This document shows positions 35,740 to 44,635 of a stretch of 64,000 bases of DNA, piece after piece. This stretch comes from Novosphingobium subterraneum. GTDB taxonomy: Bacteria > Pseudomonadota > Alphaproteobacteria > Sphingomonadales > Sphingomonadaceae. The stretch is taken from the NCBI RefSeq assembly GCF_000807925.1, contig NZ_JRVC01000011.1:1-64000 (forward strand), read 5' to 3'. The first letter of the stretch is position 1, and every line of letters starts with the position of its first letter. A model generated the notes under the pieces. It was not told the DNA's origin. It was given only the letters and a program-made list of their open reading frames with translations, and did not search any database. The position numbers and the translations under genes were made by a program.

Positions 35740-36380
35740 CAGGCGTGCTCGATCCCGCGTTCCGAGCCGAACAGGACCGATTCTTCGCCGTCCTGGATCA
35801 GCGCAATTGAACCTTGCACGAGCGACGGCGCAATTGGTGCGCCGTGAAGGGGATGCACCGGATAGCCCGCCATGATCCCGCGCAACACGCGGCTGGAGAT
35901 GCCGTGCATCACGACGATGTGATCGCCGCTCTCGTCGGTCAACCCCTCGAGCCAGCGGTTCAGCCGCGCCGCAATCATCGGGTAGTCCTCGCCATCGGGC
36001 GCCGGACGCAGCAGGTGGTCTTCGATCACGATCGGGCCGACCTCGTCCTCGACATCACTGTAGGATCGGCCGCACCACGATCCCATGTCGATCTCCTTGA
36101 GATCCATCGTCCGCTGCCCGGCGAACCAGTCTAGCCCCAGTTCCTCGGCAATCAGCGCCGCCGTCTGCAAGGCGCGCCCGGTGTCGGAGATATGCAGCGT
36201 CACTTGTGGTCGCTCGCCCAGTTCGGCCCGCAGCGCGCAGCCCATCGCCACCGCCTGCTCGAAGCCCTGCCGCGTAAGCGGCGTGTGGATGTGGTTCGCC
36301 TGCAGCCGACGCGTCGCATTATAGACCGTCTCGCCGTGGCGCATGATGTAGAAGCGACCCCGTTTCATGGGAACGCTCAT
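35739..36380 (-). CDS. Histidine phosphatase family protein
   Basis: A 213-residue phosphoglycerate-mutase-like phosphatase. The catalytic RHGE motif is in YIMRHGETVYNATRR (His near residue 15), with the paired conserved histidine in VVMHGISSRVLRG near 163 and a phosphate-binding Arg in SDTGRALQTA near 68. The substrate is unknown; the family spans sugar phosphates, nucleotides and proteins. Starts at 36380 and 36368 are both possible. It heads the operon with the DUF4169 and exported-protein genes. Confidence 0.88.
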   Translation of the reverse strand: MSVPMKRGRFYIMRHGETVYNATRRLQANHIHTPLTRQGFEQAVAMGCALRAELGERPQVTLHISDTGRALQTAALIAEELGLDWFAGQRTMDLKEIDMGSWCGRSYSDVEDEVGPIVIEDHLLRPAPDGEDYPMIAARLNRWLEGLTDESGDHIVVMHGISSRVLRGIMAGYPVHPLHGAPIAPSLVQGSIALIQDGEESVLFGSERGIEHA

Positions 36381-36384
36381 AGCG

Positions 36385-36870
36385 CTAGGCTTCGGGATAG
36401 GAAACGCTCATGATTTCCCACTCCTTCTCGCCCGAAGGCAACCGCACCACACGCAAATCGCCAACCCGCGCCCCGCGCAAGGCCTTGGCAATCGGCGCGC
36501 TCCATCCGATCAGCCCCTTCGAGGCATCCTGCTCGTCATCGCCGACCAAGGTCAGAACCTTGCGGTTGTCGTCCTCGTCGGCAATCTCGACACAGGCTCC
36601 GAACAGCACGCGCGACCGATCCTCCTGCCGCGCGGGATCGACCACCCGCGCCGCCTTCATCCGCCGCGCAAGGAACGCCAGTTCCCGATCAATCTCCCGC
36701 ATCCGCTTGCGGCCATAGAGATAATCGCCGTTCTCCGACCGGTCGCCGTTGCCGGCAGCCCAGCTAACGATTTCGACGATGGCCGGGCGCTCAGTGCCGA
36801 GAAGGTGGTCATAGCGCGCGCGTAGTGCCGCAAATCCGGCGGGAGTGATGGGGTGACCGTCAGGTTTCAT
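36385..36870 (-). CDS. greB: Transcription elongation factor GreB
   Basis: Rescues backtracked RNA polymerase by stimulating transcript cleavage through its secondary channel. The 161-residue protein has the GreA/GreB layout: an N-terminal coiled coil with the acidic tip (GNGDRSENGDYLYGRKR near 40-56) and a C-terminal FKBP-like domain with DASKGLIGWSAPIAKALRG near 115-133. The N-terminus and the tip favour GreB over GreA. It lies 4 bases upstream of the histidine phosphatase gene on the same strand. Confidence 0.9.
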   Translation of the reverse strand: MKPDGHPITPAGFAALRARYDHLLGTERPAIVEIVSWAAGNGDRSENGDYLYGRKRMREIDRELAFLARRMKAARVVDPARQEDRSRVLFGACVEIADEDDNRKVLTLVGDDEQDASKGLIGWSAPIAKALRGARVGDLRVVRLPSGEKEWEIMSVSYPEA

Positions 36871-37075
36871 GCCCCGTTTGTGGGCGAGGACGAGAATCTA
36901 AACAACAAATCCGCCCCATTTTTCCGCAGGACAAATGGGGAGGGGGGCCGCCCGCGAAGCGGTTGGTGGAGGGGCAAGAGAAAGAATGCCTCCGTCACCG
37001 GCTGCACCGCTGACACCTCCCCGTTTGTGCTCCGCAAAAACAGGTAGGATAGAGAACTGCGGCCTCAACACTAAC

Positions 37076-37112
37076 CCATCCCGGGCTTGACCCGGGATCC
37101 CGCTTCTCAAGC
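37076..37112. repeat. REP-like palindrome
   Basis: Contains CCCGGGCTTGACCCGGG within a longer segment ending ATCCCGCTTCTC. Palindromic elements of this form are scattered through sphingomonad and other alphaproteobacterial genomes between genes. I see one clear copy in the window; it overlaps the 3' end of the hypothetical gene ending at 37107. Confidence 0.55.
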
Positions 37113-37514
37113 GCCAGACCGAGGGATTGTATACCTTCGGCCGCCGAAAAACTCTCCGAACAGCGTTCTCACCTGCTCGGTCGAAAGGCTTTGCTCCGGC
37201 ACCCTCTTAAAGGCGGCCCGTATCCGATCCCGTAGTGAAGGCATGGCCTGTGCCTCTTGCACAACACGCGCCGAATACTCGGTGGTCGAATCTGCCGTGA
37301 ATGAGGCAAGCGTTAATAAGCTGCCACTGCGTGCCGTGACTGACCAATACAACCCGCAACGCTTGGCGCGAATGTACCTCTTCGGTTCAATCGTCAGAGA
37401 CGCGATCTCGCCATTGTCGAACTGGTCCAGTCCGACCATTGCAGCATGAAGCTCTTCTTCCGACCGTATACCATGCTCAAAATACCTGCCCAAGATCAGC
37501 GTAGCCTCGCTCAC
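37107..37514 (-). CDS. Hypothetical protein downstream of the transglycosylase gene
   Basis: I do not recognise a family. The 135-residue product has no signal peptide or membrane span; it is mixed alpha/beta in character, with EPKRYIRAKRCGLYWSVTARSG in the middle. Its ATG overlaps the stop of the Slt-type transglycosylase gene (ATGA), so it is translationally coupled to it. Its last codons fall in a REP-like palindrome, so the C-terminus may have been altered by that repeat. Confidence 0.6.
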   Translation of the reverse strand: MSEATLILGRYFEHGIRSEEELHAAMVGLDQFDNGEIASLTIEPKRYIRAKRCGLYWSVTARSGSLLTLASFTADSTTEYSARVVQEAQAMPSLRDRIRAAFKRVPEQSLSTEQVRTLFGEFFGGRRYTIPRSGA

Positions 37515-39529
37515 CCCGGTTCCCGCTTCCCGATAAAGTAGCTCATCGGATTGCTCCCGCGATAGCTTGCATACTGCGGGTTCATCGCCTCATAGACCAC
37601 CGCATTTTCCAGCACGCGCTGGACGTAGTTGCGTGTCTCGGAAAGCGGGATCTTCTCGATCCATTCCACCCAGTCGATACCGCCATTGCGCGGATCGCCA
37701 TTGGCGCGCAGGAACTTGTTCACGTTGCCGGGGCCAGCGTTGTAGGCCGCCACGGCCAGTGGCCAAGAGCCGCGATAATAGTCGAGCATGCGCGCGAAAT
37801 AGCCCGAGCCGAGCTGGATGTTGTATCCTGCATCCTGCGTCAGCGCCGAAGCGTTGTACGACAGCCCCAGCTTGCCCGCCTGCTCATTGGCCGTGCCCGG
37901 CATCAGCTGCATCAGCCCGCGCGCGCCGGCATGGCTGACCGCGTTCTGCGCGAACTGGCTTTCCTGCCGGCTGATGGCGTGAATGCCGGTCCACTTCGCC
38001 TCATAGCCCGGCGGCACGGGGATCAGCGGGAAGGCGATGTGCTGGAAATCGAGGTAGCCGCGCGCCGCCGCTGCCTGCCCGACGATCACGCCGAGGTCGC
38101 GCCGCCCCAACTCACGCGCCAGGTTCGCCACCATCATGTGCTGCGCTTCGGTCTGCTGCTGCTCGGCCACTTCCTTGAAGAAGCGTACGGTCGTCTTCCA
38201 GTCTCCATTGCGGGCGACCTCGCGCACGGCCAGTGTCAGTGGCTGGCTGTAGAAGCGGCTACGTTCATCGGGTGAGGGTTGGACGTTCGAGTCCCTGGCA
38301 AATTGCGGCACCGGACGGCCCAGCCTCTCGAGCGCCAGCAAGCCATAGAACTGGTCGCCATACTGCGCCGCCATCTCGAAGTACCGCCGGGCTTCGGCCT
38401 GCTGCCCGGCCCGTGCTGCGGCCTTTCCGGCCCAGTAGAAACCCTTCGAGCGCGTCCCCGGCGTGCGCGCCGCGGCGCCATAGCGCCAGAACAACGGCGC
38501 CGCCCCGGCATAGTCGCCGGTGTTGAAATACCCTTGCGTGCCGCCCAGCCACATCAGCGAGGTATAATCGTCACGCAGGCCATAGTTGAGCTGGCTGACA
38601 TCCTCGCCAGGAGCAAAGGCATCGTCGATCCCCGCTGCGATGCGCATGGCCGCGCGGGCATCGCCCGACGTCGCTGCGCCACGCGCGTTGACCAGAAGTT
38701 CCTCGACCCACTTGTCGCGATCGAGCGGCTTGCGAGAGAGCAATGGACGGTTGGACAGCAGATCGCGCGCTGCTGCGCCCTGGCCAGACTTGCGCAACTG
38801 CCGCACGCGCTGAAAGATGAAACCGGGATCGGCATTGAACTGCCGCGCGGGAACGCCCGCCAGAATGCCGTAGGGATCGCCGCCTTGCATCGCCGCCAGC
38901 CGCGCCCCGTCGATGCCCTTGCGCGCAGGGCTGACCCACACGATCTGCCGTGCGGCCTGATCAGTCGATCCAGACCACAGCAACGCATCCATCCGCGCAT
39001 CGTGATCGTCGGGCGTGAAGCTGGTGCCCCATGCGGCAAGCAGCGCAGTCTCGGCCGCATCGGTCATCGCCCCGCCGCGCCAAGCCGCCCGCGCGGCTTC
39101 CCGCGCTTCCGGTCGGCCGAGCTGCGTCAGGGCCAGCGCATATTGCGCGCGGCCAAGGTTGGTCAGCGGCGGCTTCTGGCTGAAATAGGCAACCAGCCGC
39201 GAAGGCTCGGCAAAATCGCGTTCCAGCGAAAGCTCGGCATAGCGCCGCAGCTTCTCCTCGTCGGGAAAGCCGGGATACGACAGCACGAAATTCGAGTAAT
39301 CGGAAAAGCCGAAGCGGTTGGAACTGGACAGCAGCTTCCATCGTTCCACAGCAGCCATCATCGGCCCACCCTGACTGGCGGTGAGATTGGCGCGGGCGCG
39401 GTCCCAGTCGGATCCATCGGCACCGTCGGCGCCGCTCGCGTGCACTGCGCTCGAGGCGACCACCGTCTGGAGCAGAACCCCGGCAAATCCCCAGCGCAAC
39501 ATCAAGGCTTTCACGTCCATGCTGGACAT
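37511..39529 (-). CDS. Soluble lytic murein transglycosylase (Slt70-like)
   Basis: Periplasmic enzyme cleaving the MurNAc-GlcNAc bond with formation of 1,6-anhydro ends. A signal sequence covers about residues 1-31. A long superhelical domain follows, then the SLT domain: catalytic Glu523 in ISRQESQF, then SHAGARGLMQLMPGTA and VAAYNAGPGNVNKFL, the classic goose-lysozyme-like motifs. The 672-residue length fits Slt70. The start could also be ATG 39520. It is coupled to the hypothetical gene downstream and divergent from dapA. Confidence 0.92.
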   Translation of the reverse strand: MSSMDVKALMLRWGFAGVLLQTVVASSAVHASGADGADGSDWDRARANLTASQGGPMMAAVERWKLLSSSNRFGFSDYSNFVLSYPGFPDEEKLRRYAELSLERDFAEPSRLVAYFSQKPPLTNLGRAQYALALTQLGRPEAREAARAAWRGGAMTDAAETALLAAWGTSFTPDDHDARMDALLWSGSTDQAARQIVWVSPARKGIDGARLAAMQGGDPYGILAGVPARQFNADPGFIFQRVRQLRKSGQGAAARDLLSNRPLLSRKPLDRDKWVEELLVNARGAATSGDARAAMRIAAGIDDAFAPGEDVSQLNYGLRDDYTSLMWLGGTQGYFNTGDYAGAAPLFWRYGAAARTPGTRSKGFYWAGKAAARAGQQAEARRYFEMAAQYGDQFYGLLALERLGRPVPQFARDSNVQPSPDERSRFYSQPLTLAVREVARNGDWKTTVRFFKEVAEQQQTEAQHMMVANLARELGRRDLGVIVGQAAAARGYLDFQHIAFPLIPVPPGYEAKWTGIHAISRQESQFAQNAVSHAGARGLMQLMPGTANEQAGKLGLSYNASALTQDAGYNIQLGSGYFARMLDYYRGSWPLAVAAYNAGPGNVNKFLRANGDPRNGGIDWVEWIEKIPLSETRNYVQRVLENAVVYEAMNPQYASYRGSNPMSYFIGKREPG

Positions 39530-39629
39530 ACTATGGAGCGGCTCCTTATCACGCGCTGAACAGGCCCCCAGCGGGTTCGGATCACGATGAACCGAACTGC
39601 ATCATGGGGTAAATTGAGGGGTATTGTCC

Positions 39630-40511
39630 ATGTTTTCCGGCTCGATTCCGGCCCTAGTGACTCCATTTCGCGATGGAGCGTTTGACGAGAAAGCGTTTCG
39701 CCGCCTCGTCGACTGGCAGATCGAGAACGGATCGTCGGCGCTGGTCCCCTGCGGCACCACCGGCGAGGCATCGACCCTGTCCAATGCCGAACACCACCGC
39801 GTCATCGAAGTCTGCGTCGAACAGGCCGCGGGCCGCGTTCCGGTAATTGCCGGCTGCGGCAGCAACGATACGATGAACGCGCTGCTGCACATGAACTTCT
39901 CGAAGAAGTGTGGTGCCCAGGCGGCGCTCTGCGTCGCGCCATATTACAATCGGCCAAGCCAGGCGGGCATCATTGCTCACTTCAGCTACCTTGCCGAGCA
40001 CAACGACCTGCCGATCGTGCTCTACAACGTGCCCGGCCGTACGGTGACCGACATCCTGCCGGAAACCGTGTGCGAGCTGGCCAAGCGCTATCCCGAGAAG
40101 ATCATCGGCATCAAGGACGCCAGCGGCGACCTGTCGCGCGTGACCGATCATCGCATGGGCATCGGCAAGCACTTCTGCCAGCTTTCGGGCGACGATGAAT
40201 TGGCGCTCCCGGCCAACGCTGCCGGTGCCGTGGGCTGCATCTCGGTCACCGCCAACGTCGCGCCGAAGCTCTGCGCCGAGTTCCAGGCCGCTTGTGCCGC
40301 CAACGATCTCGAAAAGGCGCGCGAGCTTAACGACAAGCTCTATCCGCTCCACTACGCGATGTTTGAGGATGCCTCGCCCGGCCCGGTCAAGTACGCGCTG
40401 AGCCGCGTCTTCCCGGATATCTCGGACGAACTGCGCCTGCCCATGGTTCCCTGCAACGACGCGGCCCGCAAGGCGGTCGACGCGGCGCTGCAGCATGCCG
40501 GCCTGATCTGA
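39630..40511 (+). CDS. dapA: 4-hydroxy-tetrahydrodipicolinate synthase
   Basis: Condenses pyruvate with aspartate semialdehyde, the first committed step to diaminopimelate and lysine. Schiff-base Lys162 lies in [24 protein letters not shown] near 42-52 and VLYNVPGRT near 131-139 supply the other active-site residues, including Tyr. Length 293 residues. ATG 39630 is chosen over TTG 39624 because GAGGGG lies 8 bases upstream and the N-terminus [13 protein letters not shown] is canonical. Confidence 0.96.
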   Translation: MFSGSIPALVTPFRDGAFDEKAFRRLVDWQIENGSSALVPCGTTGEASTLSNAEHHRVIEVCVEQAAGRVPVIAGCGSNDTMNALLHMNFSKKCGAQAALCVAPYYNRPSQAGIIAHFSYLAEHNDLPIVLYNVPGRTVTDILPETVCELAKRYPEKIIGIKDASGDLSRVTDHRMGIGKHFCQLSGDDELALPANAAGAVGCISVTANVAPKLCAEFQAACAANDLEKARELNDKLYPLHYAMFEDASPGPVKYALSRVFPDISDELRLPMVPCNDAARKAVDAALQHAGLI

Positions 40512-40535
40512 CGCGTCGCGTCCGGAAAACTGCTG

Positions 40536-40573
40536 CCCGACAAAGTGCGAAGTTCCCCTTCCGCTTTGTCGGG
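40536..40573 (+). terminator. Terminator-like hairpin between dapA and smpB
   Basis: Perfect 10-base arms CCCGACAAAG and CTTTGTCGGG with an 18-base loop, 24 bases after the dapA stop. No T-tract follows, so it may be an attenuating or stabilising hairpin rather than a full terminator. Confidence 0.5.
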
Positions 40574-40597
40574 CCAGCGCCTACATGCAGCCACATC

Positions 40598-41080
40598 ATG
40601 GCACGTCCCGTACATCCCGAATTCGACAAGAAGAAGATTGTCGCCGAAAACCGGCGCGCCCGCTTCGAATACTTCATCGAGGAGAAGTACGAGGCCGGCA
40701 TCGTGCTGACCGGGACCGAGGTCAAATCCTTACGCTTCGGTGAAGGATCGATTGCCGAAAGCTATGCCGAGGTGAAGGGCGGCGAAGTCTGGCTGGTCAA
40801 CTCCAACGTGCCCGAATTCAGCCACGGCAACCGCTTCAACCACGTGCCCAAGCGCCCGCGCAAGTTGCTGCTGAAGGAACGGCAGATTGCCAAATTTACC
40901 GGCGCGGTCGAGCGCAAAGGCATGACGCTGGTTCCGCTTTCGATCTACTTCAACAGCCGTGGTCGCGCGAAAGTCGAGCTCGCGCTGTGCAAGGGCAAGA
41001 ACGTCGCCGACAAGCGCGCGACGATGAAGGACCGCGATTGGAAGCGCGACAAGGCGCGGATCATGAAGGACCACGGCTAG
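40598..41080 (+). CDS. smpB: SsrA-binding protein SmpB
   Basis: Binds tmRNA and delivers it to stalled ribosomes for trans-translation. Family motifs: [29 protein letters not shown] opening near 13-37, GTEVKSLR near 37-44, LLLKERQI near 88-95, and the basic tail [15 protein letters not shown] that enters the mRNA channel. Length 160 residues. No tmRNA gene was found nearby. Confidence 0.96.
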   Translation: MARPVHPEFDKKKIVAENRRARFEYFIEEKYEAGIVLTGTEVKSLRFGEGSIAESYAEVKGGEVWLVNSNVPEFSHGNRFNHVPKRPRKLLLKERQIAKFTGAVERKGMTLVPLSIYFNSRGRAKVELALCKGKNVADKRATMKDRDWKRDKARIMKDHG

Positions 41081-41185
41081 GTCGATCCGGGGTGAGGCAC
41101 TTCACCGACCGGCAAGGAAATCCGGTCTAAGCGAACAAACGGGCCCGTGGCGGGGCGGACGGGAAACGGATACAACAGACGCGCA

Positions 41186-41746
41186 ATGTTCGAGCGGATC
41201 GTCAACTGGGCGCGGGCCAACATGCCAACGCGCGAGCAGATGGAGCAGAACCGCTTCGCGCGCCCGCTTGCCGCCCGGCATGAACTGTGGCGCTTCACGC
41301 GCCGTTCGGTGCCACGCGGAGTCGCCGCCGGACTTTTCATAGGCATCTTCGCGCTGATTCCCGGCATCCAGATCATCGGTGCGGCCTTGATGTGCGTGCC
41401 GTGCCGGGGCAACATCCCGCTTGCCGTGCTGATGACCTTCATCTCGATCCCGCCGACAACGCTGTTCGTGTTCCTTCCAGGCGCCATTGCCGTGGGCAAC
41501 AGCTTCGGTTTCCACGCGGACTTCTCCACCGTGCAGGCCATGGTTACCAAAGGCGCGGGCATCGGCGAATGGCTCGTCTGGCTTGGATCGGATGCGGCGC
41601 CGTCCCTTGTCATCGGGCTTTTCCTGATCTCGATTGTTTCGGCCGCAATCGGCTATGTCCTTGCAGCGTTCGGTTGGCGCTGGTGGACCGCGCACAAGCG
41701 CAAGGTGCGCAACATGCGGGCCGCCGCGCGGGACTTTCCCGACTGA
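41186..41746 (+). CDS. DUF2062 membrane protein
   Basis: A 186-residue inner-membrane protein with the DUF2062 pattern: RRSVPRGVAAGLFIGIFALIPGIQ near 38-61, then two or three further spans around 74-100 and 135-165. The function is not established. ATG 41186 is taken; upstream in-frame codons lack support. The stop overlaps the cckA start (TGATG), and the smpB-DUF2062-cckA order seems to be a common arrangement in sphingomonads as I recall it. Confidence 0.82.
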   Translation: MFERIVNWARANMPTREQMEQNRFARPLAARHELWRFTRRSVPRGVAAGLFIGIFALIPGIQIIGAALMCVPCRGNIPLAVLMTFISIPPTTLFVFLPGAIAVGNSFGFHADFSTVQAMVTKGAGIGEWLVWLGSDAAPSLVIGLFLISIVSAAIGYVLAAFGWRWWTAHKRKVRNMRAAARDFPD

Positions 41747-44187
41747 TGGCGAACGTGGCCAGCGAAGGGGCGGCTGTGGTCACGCCGACCGTACCCTTGC
41801 GCGATTGGCTCATGCTATCAGGCGCGGTTACGGTAAGCGCTGCAGCGCTTTGGGGGATCTCCGGCCAACCGCTGCTCGCCGCCGGGTTTGCAGGAGGGGT
41901 CACTGTCATCGGCGCAGCCTTGCGCGTTTTGCTTCGCCCCCGCCAGGATGCAGTTACCGAGGATTTCGCCGTTCCGGATTGGACGGTCACCAATGCCGCG
42001 ATCGCGCGCGACGATGTGGGCATCGCCATCACCGACAGGGCAGGGCGGCTGGTCTGCGCCAATGGCCTGATGGGGGCCTGGTTCGGTATCACCGCCGCAC
42101 CGCCACGTCTTCCGGTCGAGCGCGGCTCGGTCGAGCTGCTCGAAGCTGCAACGCGAGCTGCGTGGCGAGATGGCTCTGCAAAGGCCGACGGCGTTGCGTA
42201 CAGCCAAGGCACGTGGACGGCAGAGATTCAGCGCGTCGGCCGGGGCGAGGACTACCTCGTCTGGCGTTTCGTGCCGGTCGTCACGCAGGATCTTGTGGCA
42301 GACATGGCAGGGCACATCGCCGGCAAGGTCGGCCGCGCTCTCGCCCGCGAAGGGTTGCAGGCAGCCGTGGTCTCGCCCGAAGGCGTGATCCTCGCGGCCA
42401 ACGCAGCCTTCGCCCAGCGCGCGACGGGTTCGGTCAGCGCCCAGATGGCAGGCGCCGATTTCGTCTCGTTCCTCGCCAGCGACGAAAGCGACCGCATCTA
42501 CTACGCCCGCGAGGGCGGCAAGGGCACGCCGGTCAAGCTCGTCCACGTGCCGGTGGCCGACCCCGATGGCGTCGCCAACACCGATCCATCACGCACAACC
42601 TCGTTGTTCCTGCTGATCGATAACGGCGGCTTCGGGCAGGGCATCGGCGATGTCACGGCGGGCCTTCCGCAGATCGAGGCGCTGCTTGCCCGCCTGCCGC
42701 TGGGTCTGGCGATGACCGACCGTGACGGGCGCTTCCTTTTCGCCAACGCCGCATTCCTGCGCGCTGCCGGGCATGACGATACGATCCCGCCGCCATATCC
42801 GTCGGACCTTGTCATCCGGGAAGACAAGGGCGCGCTGGTCGATGCCGTGCGCCGCTATGCGCAAGGGCAGGCAACCGCAGGCGACGTGGCCGTGCGCTTG
42901 CGTGCCGCACCGGACGAGCCGGTCTCGCTCAGCCTTGCGGGTGTGCGCGGGCTTGGGGAAGGGGCCGTCCTTCTCAGCCTCAAGGATTCCTCGGAAGAAA
43001 CCCGGCTCAAGCGTGAGATCGCGCAGGCGACGAAGATGCAGGCCGTTGGCCAGCTTGCCGGTGGCGTTGCGCACGATTTCAACAACGTGCTTACCGCGAT
43101 CATCGGCTACTGCGATCTGATGCTGATGCGCCACACGCCTGGCGACAGCGATTACGACGATATCCAGCAGATCAAGGCCAACTCGAACCGCGCAGCATCG
43201 CTCACGCGGCAGCTTCTTGCGTTCTCACGTCAGCAGACATTGCGGCCGCAGGTGCTGCAGTTGCCCGACGTGGTCGCCGAAGTTTCCGCTCTTCTTAAAC
43301 GGTTGATCGGCGAGAAGATCACGCTTGAAGTCGTGCACGATCGCGACCTCGGCTTTGTTCGTGCGGACCCCACACAGCTTGAACAGGTGCTGCTGAACCT
43401 GGCCGTCAACGCGCGTGACGCCATCAATGACAAGCTTGCCGCTACGGGGGCCAAGGGCGGTGGCGTGGTCAAGTTGATGACCCGGCGGGTGACGGCGGCT
43501 GACGTGCGCGCGATGAAAAGCGAGATCCTGCCGCTCGGGGATTACACTGCGCTTGTCGTCGAAGATAATGGTCACGGCATCAAGCCGTCGCAGATCGGCA
43601 AGATCTTCGAGCCGTTCTTCACCACCAAGGAGAAAGGCAAGGGCACCGGCCTTGGTCTTTCCACCGTGTACGGCATCGTGAAGCAGTCCGGCGGTTTCAT
43701 CTTTGCCGAAAGCGAGGTGGGCAAGTTTACCCGCTTCAGCATCTATCTCCCGGTCCATGTACCCGATGCCAGCGAAGCGCCCGCGCGCCAGTTAGCAAGC
43801 CCCGAACCGAAGCGGGAATGGTCAGGCGGCGGCCGGATCCTGCTGGTTGAGGACGAGGACACCGTTCGTGCCGTTGCCGAGCGTGCGCTCGTGCGCCAGG
43901 GCTATGAGGTGACCACGGCGGCCGATGGCGAGGAAGGGCTCGAGGCGATCGGCCGGGGCCAGTTCGATCTGGTCGTGTCCGACGTTGTGATGCCGACGAT
44001 GGATGGCCCGGCCATGGCCCGTGAGATCCGGGCACTCCGCCCGGACATGCCGTTCCTCTTCATGTCGGGCTATGCCGAGGAGCAGCTACGCCGCGAGATC
44101 GATATCCCGAACATGCATTTTCTCGCCAAGCCTTTCTCCGTCCAGCAGATCTGCGACGAGGTGGAGAAGGTCCTCAGGGTACGCTGA
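41746..44187 (+). CDS. cckA: CckA-type hybrid sensor histidine kinase
   Basis: Hybrid kinase at the head of the CckA-ChpT-CtrA phosphorelay that governs the alphaproteobacterial cell cycle and motility. Two hydrophobic segments (residues 20-62) anchor it. PAS-like regions follow (85-400), then HisKA with phospho-acceptor His443 in GGVAHDFNNVLTAIIGYCDL, a HATPase domain (NLAVNARDAI near 550, GTGLGLSTVYGIVKQSGG near 635), and a receiver domain with Asp746 in VVSDVVMP. The HisKA segment closely resembles Caulobacter CckA. Length 813 residues. The start overlaps the upstream stop by one base. Confidence 0.92.
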   Translation: MANVASEGAAVVTPTVPLRDWLMLSGAVTVSAAALWGISGQPLLAAGFAGGVTVIGAALRVLLRPRQDAVTEDFAVPDWTVTNAAIARDDVGIAITDRAGRLVCANGLMGAWFGITAAPPRLPVERGSVELLEAATRAAWRDGSAKADGVAYSQGTWTAEIQRVGRGEDYLVWRFVPVVTQDLVADMAGHIAGKVGRALAREGLQAAVVSPEGVILAANAAFAQRATGSVSAQMAGADFVSFLASDESDRIYYAREGGKGTPVKLVHVPVADPDGVANTDPSRTTSLFLLIDNGGFGQGIGDVTAGLPQIEALLARLPLGLAMTDRDGRFLFANAAFLRAAGHDDTIPPPYPSDLVIREDKGALVDAVRRYAQGQATAGDVAVRLRAAPDEPVSLSLAGVRGLGEGAVLLSLKDSSEETRLKREIAQATKMQAVGQLAGGVAHDFNNVLTAIIGYCDLMLMRHTPGDSDYDDIQQIKANSNRAASLTRQLLAFSRQQTLRPQVLQLPDVVAEVSALLKRLIGEKITLEVVHDRDLGFVRADPTQLEQVLLNLAVNARDAINDKLAATGAKGGGVVKLMTRRVTAADVRAMKSEILPLGDYTALVVEDNGHGIKPSQIGKIFEPFFTTKEKGKGTGLGLSTVYGIVKQSGGFIFAESEVGKFTRFSIYLPVHVPDASEAPARQLASPEPKREWSGGGRILLVEDEDTVRAVAERALVRQGYEVTTAADGEEGLEAIGRGQFDLVVSDVVMPTMDGPAMAREIRALRPDMPFLFMSGYAEEQLRREIDIPNMHFLAKPFSVQQICDEVEKVLRVR

Positions 44188-44635
44188 AGACTCCGGGGAT
44201 TCCGAACATCGTCATCATCAAGGTCACAGCGTTTCTGCGCGCCTCCGTCCCCGACCCGACCATCCATCGAGTTGTCTCGACGAGACCATCGAGGAGCGGG
44301 CAACACAATCGCGCTAGTGCCTTACGGCTAACCTGTCACGTCTCGCCGCGCTACGTCGGGTCAGGTAAACGACGCCACGAGGTCATTGGAGGGCCGGCAT
44401 CCCATCGTATGAAGTGGCGGAGCGGGAGGTATACAAACATCTTTGTTTTATAATGTAAATATCAAGGGTATTCGATTTGGTCATAGTTTTGGTCATATTT
44501 TCAAATCGGTTGGTGACGGTTCGCTGCGAAGGGCTCTGACCTGTCTGAGGTCTATGGCGGGAATCTGTGGTGAACGATAGAGAATGTGCCCTGCATCGCT
44601 GGACGGCTTCTGCCTTCGAACGCTAGGTTCGCGCC
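44188..44635. other. Intergenic junction between core genome and accessory region
   Basis: No gene is seen in these 448 bases. The left part is high in GC; the part from about 44425 is AT-rich, with a direct repeat TTTGGTCATA at 44476-44485 and 44488-44497 nested in an inverted repeat CGATTTG/CAAATCG (44473-44508). A GTCTC/GAGAC hairpin lies near 44275-44287. The composition shift marks the likely left edge of the acquired DNA; the AT-rich part probably also holds the promoter of the methyltransferase operon. Confidence 0.5.

Noticed and set aside
41287..41745. A longer frame upstream of cckA in the same reading frame
   Set aside because: It overlaps the well-supported DUF2062 gene; CckA begins at the coupled ATG 41746.
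44188..44635. tRNA or tmRNA gene as an integration site near smpB/cckA
   Set aside because: No cloverleaf, T-loop consensus or CCA end was found by eye in the junction.
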